A DNA stretch of 64,000 nucleotides from Alphaproteobacteria bacterium (GCA_017501665.1 JAFVWM010000036.1:124001-188000); one strand, 5' to 3'; numbered from the stretch's first letter, positions 50,409 through 59,860 are shown. The notes: generated by a model not told the origin, from the sequence alone. Program-made: numbers and translations.

Positions 50409-51464
50409 TTGTTAAAATTTTTTACCTGCATAGTTTGTGTATGTTTACTTTTTTCCGGTAACGCTTTTGCCGAAAACGAAAAATATGCCGTAGAAATAAA
50501 AGTAGATGTATCTGATGAAAACGCATCCATTGCTCGAGAAAAAGCCATCAACTCCGCAACCAGAGCTGCTGTAAATGCCATTGCCAAAAGACTTTCTACT
50601 TCTGACGGTGCTAAAAAAATTGCCGATATGAATGATGCGCAAATAATAAACTTTATCAAAGAAACTTCTGTTATCTCCGAAAAAAATTCTGACGTTCGTT
50701 ATATAGCCGAACTAAAAATTATTGTTAATGAAGAACTCTTAAAAGAATATATGAAAGAGCGTGAAATACCGGTCGTATACCGAAACGCAACATCAGTACT
50801 TGTTATCCCCGTATTCCGAGAGTTTTCCGATGATACTCCGATTCTTTGGGAAGAAAATAATTTATGGAAACAAGCTTGGGATACTTCAACAAATAACTCG
50901 GCAATAAAAATTTTATCAATTTCACATAATCCGAATTATCAATCTTTAATAGATGCCAAACAAGCATCAAATGCTGATTATTATGCCCTCGAAGCATTGT
51001 CCGAAGCTTCAGGAATAAAAGATATTTACATACTTGAAGCATCTTATAAAGGTATTGAAGGCCTCAATATTATGGTTACCTCAATTTCAGGCGATAAATT
51101 TGAATTTGAAGTTCAAGGTACAAAATCATCAAGTGACGAACTTTTCAAAAAAGCAGTTCAACAATCAAAAACAGAAATTGAACGACACATGTTATTAAAA
51201 ACTTCTCAATATCAAGAAAAACTAAATGAAGTTGTCATCTTATATCATTATCCGAGTTTAAAATATTGGATTTCTGCTGAACAAAAGATTAAAAACATCA
51301 CCAGCATTTCAAACATTCAAGTTCAAGCAATGGCTCCCGGTAAAGCTCAATTTAAAATTTCATTCTCCGGAAGTCCAAAAGTATTAAAAGAACAATTCAA
51401 AGCTATCGGATATAATCTTGAAAACGCCGATACACACATGATACTACACGATATAAAGGAATAA
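50409..51464 (+). CDS. DUF2066 periplasmic protein
   Basis: 351 residues, signal peptide (LKFFTCIVCVCLLFSGNAFA). The N-terminal DUF2066 pattern is seen: YAVEIKVDVSDENASIAREKAINSATRAAVNAIAKRLSTSDGAKKI. The second half is mixed alpha/beta without a known motif. Start is TTG (50409) with GGAG 9 nt upstream. In alphaproteobacteria DUF2066 genes commonly precede an AI-2E-type permease, as here. Function unknown. Confidence 0.75.
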   Translation: MLKFFTCIVCVCLLFSGNAFAENEKYAVEIKVDVSDENASIAREKAINSATRAAVNAIAKRLSTSDGAKKIADMNDAQIINFIKETSVISEKNSDVRYIAELKIIVNEELLKEYMKEREIPVVYRNATSVLVIPVFREFSDDTPILWEENNLWKQAWDTSTNNSAIKILSISHNPNYQSLIDAKQASNADYYALEALSEASGIKDIYILEASYKGIEGLNIMVTSISGDKFEFEVQGTKSSSDELFKKAVQQSKTEIERHMLLKTSQYQEKLNEVVILYHYPSLKYWISAEQKIKNITSISNIQVQAMAPGKAQFKISFSGSPKVLKEQFKAIGYNLENADTHMILHDIKE

Positions 51465-51470
51465 TTATTT

Positions 51471-52529
51471 ATGACAAAAAACGAAAACAAAAATTGGATT
51501 TTTTGGATTACACTTTTAGTAATATTTACTTTATTAGTATATATTTTACGTTCGGTATTATTACCGTTTGTAGTCGGAATAGTTATCGGTTATTTATTAG
51601 ATCCGTTGGCTACACGTTTAGAAAAGTTAAAAATTAACAGAACCATAGCAACTTGTTTGGTGTTATTGTCGTTTGCTATCATTTTAATACCGACAATTAT
51701 CGCTCTGTTCGGTATGATCGATGAACAACTTGCATTATTCATTTCTGCTGTTCCCAAATATATGGAAGCTCTTTCGCAAAAAATCGAACCGATTATTGCT
51801 AATATTCAAGATAATTTCCCTAATTTTAATCAAGAAAAATTCCGCGAGTATTTGCGCGGTAATATGTCAAACGGATTAAAACTTATCGGAAGTCTTTTAC
51901 GCAAACTTATTTCCGGAAGTTATGCCGTATTTAACATTTTGTCTTTGGTTTTAATTACTCCGATAGTTACATTTTATATGTTACGTGACTGGAATAACTT
52001 TACCAAAAAAGTAGACAGCCTGTTACCCAAAGCATATAAAAAAGAAATCCGCACCCAAGCCAAAGAAATTGATAAGATTATTTCTTCATTTATACGAGGA
52101 CAATTATCGGTTTGTGTACTTTTGGGAACATTTTACGCCGTAGGTCTGTCATTTGTAGGATTAGATCTCGGAATGTTGGTCGGATTCATTGCCGGTATTA
52201 TCTCGTTTATACCTTATGTCGGTTCCATTGTCGGATTTATAACTGCCATGGGTATTGCATTTGCTCAATTCAGTGATTGGGTACATATTGCTCAAGTTAT
52301 TGGCGTATTTGCTGTCGGTCAATTCTTAGAAGGTAATTTTTTAACACCGAAATTAGTCGGAGATTCAATCGGACTTCATCCTGTATGGGTAATGTTTGCT
52401 TTGCTTGCCGGCGGTGTATTATTAGGATTTTTAGGTTTAATGATGGCGGTACCTTTGGCTGCGGTAATCGGTGTTTTAACCCGCTTTGCCATCACCAAAT
52501 ATAAGCAAAGCTCCCTTTATAAAGGATAA
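51471..52529 (+). CDS. AI-2E family (PerM/UPF0118) transporter
   Basis: 352 residues with about eight membrane helices: LLVIFTLLVYILRSVLLPFVVGIVIGYLLDPLATRLEK, then ATCLVLLSFAIILIPTIIAL, and the C-terminal set FVGLDLGMLVGFIAGIISFIPYVGSIVGFITAMGIAFAQF and VWVMFALLAGGVLLGFLGLMMAVPLAAVIGVL. The pattern IPYVGS is family-specific. Substrate uncertain. Six nt after the DUF2066 gene. Confidence 0.88.
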   Translation: MTKNENKNWIFWITLLVIFTLLVYILRSVLLPFVVGIVIGYLLDPLATRLEKLKINRTIATCLVLLSFAIILIPTIIALFGMIDEQLALFISAVPKYMEALSQKIEPIIANIQDNFPNFNQEKFREYLRGNMSNGLKLIGSLLRKLISGSYAVFNILSLVLITPIVTFYMLRDWNNFTKKVDSLLPKAYKKEIRTQAKEIDKIISSFIRGQLSVCVLLGTFYAVGLSFVGLDLGMLVGFIAGIISFIPYVGSIVGFITAMGIAFAQFSDWVHIAQVIGVFAVGQFLEGNFLTPKLVGDSIGLHPVWVMFALLAGGVLLGFLGLMMAVPLAAVIGVLTRFAITKYKQSSLYKG

Positions 52530-52581
52530 CACAAAAAACATTTGCTATATTGAACTGTCCCAAAAATCAGACTGAATTTTT

Positions 52582-53604
52582 TTATCGATCACGACTCACA
52601 AAATGTTGTTGAACGTGATTTGTTTTCTCTTTAGATTGTTGAGCATCTCTAATAAGCGTGTTAACATCTAAAACAACACCTGTTCTAGACTCTCCTTTAC
52701 CGTTTTTATATGACTTAACTTTATTTTGTATACTTGAAAAACCTAACAACAATGGTTCGTTTGTGTCTTTATCAATATCATAACATAACATTGCATGTCG
52801 TGGTGAACCATCAGAAGATGTCAAAAAAACAATATCTCCTCGTTTCATTTTAATATCTTCCACATTTCCTGTTTCAGAACTTTTCATATATTTATTTAAT
52901 TTTTGTGTTATAGCTTTCGGATGAGCAACATCTTCAACATCATCCAATTTTCCAAATATATCTAAACCATATTTTTCTTGCAATTTATATAAGGAAACCG
53001 TCAATGACTTAGTACAACAACCTTTGTCCAATTCCTCATCAAAAACCATAATTTCATCATTTGATTTATTTGCATTAAATTCTTGTTGCACTATACGTCT
53101 ATTTTCAAACTCAGCTTCTTTACCGGATAGAACCCACGAACAATAGTCTTTTTCATACCCTTTTTCTTTTATTTCAGATAAATTATTTTTATATACATCT
53201 CTTAAACTATCATTTAATCGAATTTCAATAATATTCATTTTCAATTTTTTTGCATTGTCAGATAGAGTATTGCTACTCTGAACATAGTTTTTTTCATCCA
53301 TATAACATTGCATTATATTTTTAACTTCTTGCTTATCACCAAAATGTAATTGCACAATTGTAACGGGAAGTTGTTTTTCAAAGAGTTCAAAATCATTTGC
53401 CGAATTTCGTTCATCATCACCAAAACCTCTATATACCCTATCTTCTTCCATAACTTTCTTTAACTGAGATTTTACTTCATCCAACGGCAACCTCTTATAT
53501 TTTTCAAGCAACACATTTCTATATGCTAACATACTGTCATTACGAGTAATAACATCTTGTACATATTCATCAATCAAATTTGTTGTTTCTATGTTTTCTT
53601 GCAT
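52582..53604 (-). CDS. Orphan NlpC/P60-like cysteine peptidase candidate
   Basis: 340 residues, cytosolic, no signal peptide. Residues 195-210 read GCCTKSLTVSLYKLQE (catalytic Cys of a papain-like helix, C196/C197), and 256-276 RGDIVFLTSSDGSPRHAMLCYD matches the NlpC/P60-CHAP strand pattern GD[IV]VF...HA..Y with H270. A second Cys region, DYCSWVLSG, lies at residues 153-161. The N-terminal 180 residues are helical and unknown. Monocistronic. NlpC/P60-type enzymes usually cut cell-wall peptides, but without an export signal this one could act on cytosolic targets or be secreted by a specialised system. Confidence 0.6.
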   Translation of the reverse strand: MQENIETTNLIDEYVQDVITRNDSMLAYRNVLLEKYKRLPLDEVKSQLKKVMEEDRVYRGFGDDERNSANDFELFEKQLPVTIVQLHFGDKQEVKNIMQCYMDEKNYVQSSNTLSDNAKKLKMNIIEIRLNDSLRDVYKNNLSEIKEKGYEKDYCSWVLSGKEAEFENRRIVQQEFNANKSNDEIMVFDEELDKGCCTKSLTVSLYKLQEKYGLDIFGKLDDVEDVAHPKAITQKLNKYMKSSETGNVEDIKMKRGDIVFLTSSDGSPRHAMLCYDIDKDTNEPLLLGFSSIQNKVKSYKNGKGESRTGVVLDVNTLIRDAQQSKEKTNHVQQHFVSRDR

Positions 53605-53629
53605 ATAAAATCTCCATAATATACTTCAT

Positions 53630-53658
53630 ATTATACCATAAAATCAGAACAAAAGCAA
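53630..53658 (-). promoter_or_regulatory. Sigma-70 promoter of the NlpC/P60-like gene
   Basis: TTGCTT (53653-53658), 17-bp spacer, TATAAT (53630-53635) on the minus strand, 25 nt before the ATG. Confidence 0.65.
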
Positions 53659-53700
53659 TAGATAACCTCGCGTAAACATAATCCTTTTATTTAACAAACA

Positions 53701-53778
53701 TTATGGTATGACTACGCTCATTGGCGTGAATACGATGCTGTTTTACAACATCTTATTATTCATCCACCAATAAAGTAG
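53701..53778 (+). pseudogene. Possible gene remnant
   Basis: A short open stretch ending TAG encodes LWYDYAHWREYDAVLQHLII and then HPPIK, with a composition typical of real protein (Trp, Tyr, His) but with a stop just upstream and no start. It might be the tail of a decayed gene. Very weak evidence. Confidence 0.15.
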
Positions 53779-53797
53779 ATAATTTCTACAAGATCAC

Positions 53798-53836
53798 AAA
53801 AAAAAGCTCTTGTCTTTCGACAAAAGCCTTTTTTTT
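53798..53836 (-). terminator. Terminator of the rpsF-rpsR-rplI operon
   Basis: AAGGCTTTTGTC / GACAAGAGCTT stem, GAAA tetraloop, T8 on the minus strand, 26 nt past the rplI stop. Confidence 0.85.
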
Positions 53837-53861
53837 GAAATTCAAATACTAAAAAAACCGA

Positions 53862-54347
53862 TTAGTTATTTTCATAAGCTTTAGCTTGTTTTTTAGCATC
53901 ATCTTCTGTTCTGGCAACGTTAACCAAAATTGTTTGGCTAACTTCAGGATGCAAGTTTAATTTAACTTGGTAAATTCCCAAATCCTTGATTGCCTTATCC
54001 AAATAAACTTGGCGGCGTTCAATAGAAAAACCTGCATCTTTAACAGCAGCGGCAATGTCACGAATAGTAACAGAACCATACAACTGACCTGTTTCAGCAG
54101 CTTGTCGAATCAAAACTGTTGAATAACCTTTCAAAGACTCAGCCAATTTTGAAGCTTCATCAAACAACTGTTTGTTGTGAGCTTCCAACTCAGCTTTTTG
54201 TTTTTCATAAACAGCCAAGTTTGCTTCAGTAGCGCGCAAAGCCTTACCTTGAGGTAACAAATAGTTACGGGCATAACCGTTCTTCACGTTTACTTTTTCA
54301 CCCATTTTACCGAGTCTTTCAATGTGTTCAAGCAAGATAACTTCCAT
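53862..54347 (-). CDS. rplI: 50S ribosomal protein L9
   Basis: 161 residues. MEVILLEHIERLGKMGEKVNVKNGYARNYLLPQGKALRAT is diagnostic, with a long connecting helix and C-terminal domain (LYGSVTIRDIAAAVKDAGFSIERRQVYL). The length includes a ~12-residue charged tail beyond the common core. Confidence 0.96.
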   Translation of the reverse strand: MEVILLEHIERLGKMGEKVNVKNGYARNYLLPQGKALRATEANLAVYEKQKAELEAHNKQLFDEASKLAESLKGYSTVLIRQAAETGQLYGSVTIRDIAAAVKDAGFSIERRQVYLDKAIKDLGIYQVKLNLHPEVSQTILVNVARTEDDAKKQAKAYENN

Positions 54348-54364
54348 ATCCGTTCTCCTTAAAC

Positions 54365-54592
54365 TTACATTGCAACATACGGCAACAAACCGAGATAGCG
54401 AGCTCTTTTAATAGCTTTCGCCAATTCTCTTTGTTTTTTAGCCGAAACTGAAGTGATACGACTTGGGATGATTTTGCCTTTTTCGGAAATATAACGAGAA
54501 AGCAATTTTACATCTTTATAATCGATTTTAAGACCGTCTTCGCCGGAAAACGGACAGCTTTTTTTTCTTCTAAAGAATACTTGTTTAGCCAT
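54365..54592 (-). CDS. rpsR: 30S ribosomal protein S18
   Basis: 75 residues: [63 protein letters not shown], the S18 signature. Binds S6 on the platform. Confidence 0.97.
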   Translation of the reverse strand: MAKQVFFRRKKSCPFSGEDGLKIDYKDVKLLSRYISEKGKIIPSRITSVSAKKQRELAKAIKRARYLGLLPYVAM

Positions 54593-54603
54593 TATCGTTC
54601 TCC

Positions 54604-54942
54604 TTATTCTTCAACAACAGAATCTACACCGTCACTATCAGAAGAAACTTCAGAAAAATCTTCAACTCTGACAGTCATATAACGGATAATATCTTCGTTA
54701 ACGCGCATAACACGCTCATATTCCGCAACAGCACTTGCCGGAGCAGAAATATTCATAAGAACGTAGTGACCTTTACGGTTTTTCTTAATGCGATAAGCAA
54801 GGTTTTTCAAGCCCCAGTTATCAACGCGAACAACTTCACCACCTTGAGCCGAAATAACATTTTTCAATTCGTCAACCAAAGTGTTAACTTGTGAAGCGCC
54901 CAAATCTTGACGTGCAATCAACACGCTTTCATATTTATTCAT
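54604..54942 (-). CDS. rpsF: 30S ribosomal protein S6
   Basis: 112 residues: [30 protein letters not shown] and [49 protein letters not shown]. The tail is Asp/Ser-rich. First gene of the operon; the strong AAGGAG 11 nt upstream fits. Confidence 0.96.
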   Translation of the reverse strand: MNKYESVLIARQDLGASQVNTLVDELKNVISAQGGEVVRVDNWGLKNLAYRIKKNRKGHYVLMNISAPASAVAEYERVMRVNEDIIRYMTVRVEDFSEVSSDSDGVDSVVEE

Positions 54943-55079
54943 ATTAAATTTAACTCCTTATGGATTCTCAACAACATGACCAAAACAGCGGATTTATTTT
55001 TATATGTCGATCCGAAAAAACTCAGAATCTACACGCGCCATCCGTTATTTTGGCCGCCTTTTGTATAGCCCCGATTATA
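54943..55079 (-). promoter_or_regulatory. rpsF promoter and possible S6:S18 leader
   Basis: TATAAT at 55074-55079 on the minus strand with a weak TTTTGT box 16 nt upstream. The leader of ~125 nt can form GATTCT/AGAATC enclosing CGGAT/ATCCG; an S6:S18 regulatory element with a CCG core is known in this position in many bacteria. The match here is loose. Confidence 0.3.
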
Positions 55080-55219
55080 ATTAACCGAAGCAAGGACAAA
55101 ACGCTTTATATCACAAAATCTTTATTTTGCAAGCTTTTTATATATATTTTTTAATGAAGATTTAATCTTTTTTTGATAAACGAAATATAAGTTGTTTTTT
55201 TAAGTTTAAGGAAAAAAGC

Positions 55220-55522
55220 ATGACCTTAACCAAATTTGTCAGTGTTTGCTCAATCATTGTATTTTTTTACATAATGCTTATGGGAATATCCAAGGCCTCA
55301 AATAACTACTATATCGGTCTGCAAAATTTACGCTCTCGTACTGTTGTTTACTGTTACGATAATGAACAAACAACAGCCGAGCAATGTGCTTCATACTATG
55401 AAACACAAGGCTATACACGTTTTCGCGACATTCCCTCTCGCACGGCAAAATATGATTTCTTGACTGTCGACACCTACCCGACACGACGTTGGAGGAATGG
55501 AGAATTATCTCCTCGTTGGTAA
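55220..55522 (+). CDS. Small secreted or membrane-anchored protein
   Basis: 100 residues. Signal/anchor helix (VSVCSIIVFFYIMLMGISKA), then a polar domain with two Cys (VVYCYDNEQTTAEQCASYYETQGYTRFRDIP) that may form a disulfide. TAAGGA lies 9 nt before ATG. It ends 14 nt before the comM start and is probably co-transcribed. Family unknown. Confidence 0.6.
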   Translation: MTLTKFVSVCSIIVFFYIMLMGISKASNNYYIGLQNLRSRTVVYCYDNEQTTAEQCASYYETQGYTRFRDIPSRTAKYDFLTVDTYPTRRWRNGELSPRW

Positions 55523-55535
55523 GGATTATTCAATT

Positions 55536-57050
55536 ATGATAACCCATATAAACACCCTCACATTTAATGGCATTGAAGTTAAAAAAGTCGATCTTCAGGC
55601 TCAAATATCATCAGGTTTGCCCAATTTTATAATTGTCGGTTTACCTGACAAATCTATTGCCGAAAGTAAAGAACGTATTCGCTCGGCAATTCAATCTATC
55701 GGACTTCAGCTCCCGCCAAAGCGCATTATCATAAACTTATCGCCTGCTGATTTAATGAAAGAAGGATCACATTTTGACTTACCGATTGCTTTAGCTATAT
55801 TGGCTGTAATGGGAATCGTTCCCAAAGACAAAATAAAATCATATATGGTAATGGGCGAGCTTGGACTTGACGGAGCAATTTTACCCGTAAACGGAGTTTT
55901 ACCGGCATCCGTTCAAGCAAAAAATGACAATCTCGGAATTATATGTCCTCAAAATTGCGGATCGGAAGCAGCTTGGGCAAAAGTTGATAATATTATCGCA
56001 GCTCCTAATCTGCTCAGCCTGATAAATCACTTAAAAGAATCCGAGCTTTTACCATATCCTCAACCGACAGAATATATATCTCAAATATCTTCTTTGGATA
56101 TGTCCGAAGTCAAAGGTCAAGAGACAGCCAAGCGAGCTTTAGAAGTTGCAGCTGCCGGCGGGCACAATCTTTTAATGGTCGGTCCTCCCGGTTCGGGAAA
56201 ATCAATGTTAGCCTCGCGCTTAACAACGATTCTTCCGCCAATGACAATTGATGAAGCTATTGAAACATCAATGATAAAATCAATTGCCGGTCAAATAAAT
56301 GAAAACGGCATTTGCTTTTCCCGCCCTTTTCAAGCACCACATCACAGTGCTTCAACACCAGCCTTGGTTGGTGGTGGTCGCAAGGGAACTCCGGGAGAAA
56401 TTTCACTTGCACATAACGGGGTATTATTTTTAGATGAATTGCCTGAATTTAATCGAACAACCTTAGAAGCTTTGCGCCAACCATTAGAAAATGGTGAAAT
56501 TCAAATTTCCAGAGTAAATGCACACACTACATTTCCGGCAAATTTTCAGCTTATTGCCGCTATGAATCCGTGCCGTTGCGGTCATTTAGGACAAAAAGAT
56601 AAAGAATGCACCCGAGCTCCTATCTGTGCTCAAGAATATATGTCAAAAATATCAGGTCCTCTATTAGATAGAATTGACATCAAAATCGAAGTTCCTCAAG
56701 TATCTCCTTGGGAACTTTCCGAAGTAAAAAAAGGCGAATCCTCAAAAGTTATCCAAAGCCGAGTTATAAAAGCACGCGAACTTCAAATAAACAGATTACG
56801 TCAATTAAATATCACCGACATAAACACAAACTCTCAACTTAAAGGTAAGATTTTAGAGGAAATTTGTATTATGGACAACGAGGCCGAAAAGCTCTTAATT
56901 ACCTTTGCAGAAAAAAATTTAATGTCCGCCAGAGCCTATCATCGCACTTTGCGGTTAGCAAGAACAATTGCAGACTTGCAAAATGAATCAAAAATACTTA
57001 AACTGCACATAGCCGAGGCTTTGTCCTATCGCCAAAGCAGATATTTTTGA
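55536..57050 (+). CDS. comM: YifB/ComM-type Mg-chelatase-like ATPase
   Basis: 504 residues. N-terminal Lon-like domain (IVGLPDKSIAESKERIRSAIQSIGLQLPPKRIIINLSPADLMKEGSHFDLPIAL), AAA+ domain with Walker A VGPPGSGKSMLASRL and Walker B GVLFLDELPEF, and a C-terminal zinc-finger-like CRCGHLG...CTRAPICAQEY. ComM promotes branch migration during integration of transformed DNA. ATG 55536 has AAGGAT 9 nt upstream; the frame is open 13 codons further. Confidence 0.94.
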   Translation: MITHINTLTFNGIEVKKVDLQAQISSGLPNFIIVGLPDKSIAESKERIRSAIQSIGLQLPPKRIIINLSPADLMKEGSHFDLPIALAILAVMGIVPKDKIKSYMVMGELGLDGAILPVNGVLPASVQAKNDNLGIICPQNCGSEAAWAKVDNIIAAPNLLSLINHLKESELLPYPQPTEYISQISSLDMSEVKGQETAKRALEVAAAGGHNLLMVGPPGSGKSMLASRLTTILPPMTIDEAIETSMIKSIAGQINENGICFSRPFQAPHHSASTPALVGGGRKGTPGEISLAHNGVLFLDELPEFNRTTLEALRQPLENGEIQISRVNAHTTFPANFQLIAAMNPCRCGHLGQKDKECTRAPICAQEYMSKISGPLLDRIDIKIEVPQVSPWELSEVKKGESSKVIQSRVIKARELQINRLRQLNITDINTNSQLKGKILEEICIMDNEAEKLLITFAEKNLMSARAYHRTLRLARTIADLQNESKILKLHIAEALSYRQSRYF

Positions 57051-57075
57051 TTTGTTTATTGGAGTTTATAAAAAA

Positions 57076-59208
57076 ATGCGTAAAAACATAGGCTTATCTT
57101 TATTATCATCTGTATTGTTGTTATCTGCATGCAAAGTTGAAAGCCCTGAATTAATTCCTTGTATGTGCAATCCCAATGCCGATTCGACACTGGGAATCTT
57201 TGATTGTATGTGTGAACCGGCTAAAAAGAAACCGGTACGAAAAATTTCATACCTTCAGGACAACCAAAAAATTAACTATCAATCTTTAATTATTTCCGAT
57301 GAACAATATGATGCTTACTCTATTTTACATAACTCCAGAGACACCTATGCTCCGATAAAACTTGAAAATGTAGATTTTCGCATTAAAAAGAATAAAAAAT
57401 ACGACGAATACAATACAAAACTCGGTGATTATCGTTTCCGCATTTTCGGTTGTCGTCGCGAAACCAAAAACGCCTTTTTGAATCAAGGTCGTTCTATGCA
57501 AAAAGATATGCATTTCTTCGACGTATTTTATGAGACCTTAAACGATTACTATCCCGTTGTTGTTGAACCCTCAAACGTGTATTACCCCGATTCAGACAAA
57601 ATTAAACAGCACGAATATGTCATAACTGCTGAAATTACCGATTATTTTATGAATATATGCGATGAATTTGATTGGCAAGCTTCCAAAAACAAAAGACTTC
57701 GCAACGGGACTTCGGAAATGACTGTCGTTTGGCGCATTATGAATTTGGCTAAAGATGAAGTATATTGCAAAGGTACAACAACCGGCTATGGTCAAATAAT
57801 GGAGGGAGAACCAAATGGCGAAACCTTGCTCGCAGAACGAGCTTTTGAAGATGCTTTAATTAAGTTCCCTGAAATAAGTTGTGTAAACCAAACCTTATCG
57901 CAACGTCTATGTGCTGAAGATATGGAAATACAGCTCGCTAAATTGTATATGAGTGAAAATTGTGAAGACTGCTTTGCCGCTGAATATGCCGAAGAGTTAA
58001 AAACTATTGAATTGCTGCAAGAATGTGATGAGCTGAAACCAGCCGAAAAAGTAGTTGTACAAACAACTCCTGTTTCATGCAACGGAAGTGCCTGCTCTTC
58101 CATCATAGCTTTAACCGAAGGAGGAACTTCAAGCTCTAGCTCTAATTCGGATTTAGTTGATGCAATATCGGAGATGGTTGGAAACAAAAAAAATACCACC
58201 ATTACTGTTGCCGACGAGTGTCAAACAGCCGAAATAGTTGAAGAATGTAGTGAACATGGCAATTGTCACACAATTATTGAACCAGAGGTAAATATTAACT
58301 TAGCTGATGATATCTTTGTTGATATTCCGCTTGAAATTGATACAGTTGAAGCTATTGACATTATTGAAGACGGCGGAACGACATCTCAAAGCAACGTTAT
58401 TGAAGAAAATGTTACCCCGCTTCCGACACAAAATATTGAAATAGACACCGTTGGCGAAAATAACTATGCCAATGTTAGTAACTCTTTCTGCATTGTTAAC
58501 AATCCGCCTTTTGAAAGTTTGGATCCATACAATTTATACAAATTGCGTGCATCTGTTGTATCGGTCGAAAACTCAAAGGGTCAGAAAGGAGCCGGTTTGC
58601 TTATCGCCGACAATATGGTTTTGACATCAGCTGACCTTATTACCAAAGAAAACAACAAATATAATTTAGAAACCCTGCACGGCAAACGCTACAACGCTTC
58701 AGCCTTCAGAGTTAACCCCAACAAAAATGTAGCTGCTTTAATATTAGATAAAAAAGCTGAATATCAACCCTTACCTATGTCATTAAAACTACCCGAAGTA
58801 AACAAAGACATTCTTTTAACCTTAGGTATGCTCAACTTTGATGAAAACGGAGAAAACTATATTGATAATGAAGGTCGCGTTGTCGGATATCGTTGGTCAG
58901 ATGATAAAGGGGCTGAAATTATTGTTGATACCTTTGTACAAACTGCAACCTTGGGTGGCGCATTGATTGACCAAAGGGGAAATATTATCGGTATTTCACA
59001 CAAAGTTAAAAAAGATGATAACTCACCCGACTTATTTATTCCTATAGAAACAGCTCTTAAATCCGTAGGTCTTGATATTTGCGGTCAGAAATCCCGTATT
59101 GGTGAAAAACCGAAGGCAGTTCGTGTCTATACTCCGATTGCCGATGCAATAGACAACTCTAAAAAAGATAAATCACCAAAACCGATAACAAGTAAAGAAC
59201 GCAAATAA
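57076..59208 (+). CDS. Lipoprotein with degenerate trypsin-like domain
   Basis: 710 residues. Lipobox LLLSACKV (Cys near residue 19). N-terminal ~250 residues: a beta-rich region with YVITAEITDYFMNICDEFDW and MTVVWRIMNLAKDEVYCKGTTTGYGQ, like surface-assembly lipoproteins. A Cys/Glu-rich linker (residues ~280-450) includes SCNGSACSS. The C-terminal 200 residues follow the trypsin fold: VVSVENSKGQKGAGLLIADNMVLTSADLI and TLGGALIDQRGNIIGISHKV. The catalytic His (AAH) reads SAD, the Asp region NVAALIL has no Asp, and the GNSGGP motif reads TLGGAL. It is therefore a pseudoprotease. ATG 57076 follows GGAG by 11 nt. Confidence 0.7.
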   Translation: MRKNIGLSLLSSVLLLSACKVESPELIPCMCNPNADSTLGIFDCMCEPAKKKPVRKISYLQDNQKINYQSLIISDEQYDAYSILHNSRDTYAPIKLENVDFRIKKNKKYDEYNTKLGDYRFRIFGCRRETKNAFLNQGRSMQKDMHFFDVFYETLNDYYPVVVEPSNVYYPDSDKIKQHEYVITAEITDYFMNICDEFDWQASKNKRLRNGTSEMTVVWRIMNLAKDEVYCKGTTTGYGQIMEGEPNGETLLAERAFEDALIKFPEISCVNQTLSQRLCAEDMEIQLAKLYMSENCEDCFAAEYAEELKTIELLQECDELKPAEKVVVQTTPVSCNGSACSSIIALTEGGTSSSSSNSDLVDAISEMVGNKKNTTITVADECQTAEIVEECSEHGNCHTIIEPEVNINLADDIFVDIPLEIDTVEAIDIIEDGGTTSQSNVIEENVTPLPTQNIEIDTVGENNYANVSNSFCIVNNPPFESLDPYNLYKLRASVVSVENSKGQKGAGLLIADNMVLTSADLITKENNKYNLETLHGKRYNASAFRVNPNKNVAALILDKKAEYQPLPMSLKLPEVNKDILLTLGMLNFDENGENYIDNEGRVVGYRWSDDKGAEIIVDTFVQTATLGGALIDQRGNIIGISHKVKKDDNSPDLFIPIETALKSVGLDICGQKSRIGEKPKAVRVYTPIADAIDNSKKDKSPKPITSKERK

Positions 59209-59210
59209 CT

Positions 59211-59249
59211 AAAAAACCTCCCTGATAAAAAAATCAGGGAGTTTTTTTT
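59211..59249 (+). terminator. Terminator after the pseudoprotease gene
   Basis: CTCCCTGAT / ATCAGGGAG with A and T tracts. Confidence 0.88.
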
Positions 59250-59264
59250 ATTTTTAAATTACTA

Positions 59265-59292
59265 TTGCAAGATAAAGTTTTTTTCCCTACAT
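59265..59292 (+). promoter_or_regulatory. Heat-shock-type promoter of hslVU (candidate)
   Basis: ATTG-N18-CCTACAT resembles the alphaproteobacterial RpoH pattern CTTG-N17/18-CYTATNT, with the first base and one -10 base off. It lies 38 nt before hslV. hslVU is a classic heat-shock operon. Confidence 0.35.
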
Positions 59293-59329
59293 ATATATCA
59301 ATCGAAAAACTTTTTAAGGATATAAGTTA

Positions 59330-59860
59330 ATGACTACAATCTTATGTATCAGAAAAAATAATAAGGTTGTTATGGCCGGTGACGGTCAGGCAACCCTTGG
59401 CGAAGCCATTGTTTTCAAATCACACTCAATCAAAGTACGCCGTATCGGTAATGGCAAAATCATTGCCGGATTTGCCGGTGCCGCTGCCGATGGTATAACC
59501 TTGATTGAGAGATTGGAAGCAAAATTAGAAAAGCATGCCAATCAATTAAAACGTGCCGCTGTCGAGTTGGCAAAAGATTGGCGCATGGATAAGTATCTTC
59601 GCCAACTGCAAGCATTTATGATTGTAGCCGATAAAGACACTTCTTTGGTAATATCAGGCACCGGAGAAGTTATGGAACCTGACGATGGCATTATCGGTAT
59701 CGGCTCAGGCGGAAACTATGCTATGTCAGCCGCCAAAGCCTTATATGATATTGAAGGATTATCTTTGGAAGATATTGCCCAAAAAGCTATGAAAATTGCC
59801 GGCGATATTGATATATATACCAATCACAACGTAATTATGGAAAGTATCGAAAATGACTAA
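59330..59860 (+). CDS. hslV: ATP-dependent protease peptidase subunit HslV
   Basis: 176 residues. After Met the sequence [31 protein letters not shown] gives the N-terminal catalytic Thr (T2), and [17 protein letters not shown] and [10 protein letters not shown] are typical. It forms the HslU-gated double-hexamer proteasome-like core. The stop overlaps the hslU start by 8 bp. Confidence 0.96.
   Translation: MTTILCIRKNNKVVMAGDGQATLGEAIVFKSHSIKVRRIGNGKIIAGFAGAAADGITLIERLEAKLEKHANQLKRAAVELAKDWRMDKYLRQLQAFMIVADKDTSLVISGTGEVMEPDDGIIGIGSGGNYAMSAAKALYDIEGLSLEDIAQKAMKIAGDIDIYTNHNVIMESIEND

Noticed and set aside
54960..55154. 64-codon plus-strand frame before the small secreted protein
   Set aside because: Falls in the rpsF leader and promoter; no ribosome site.
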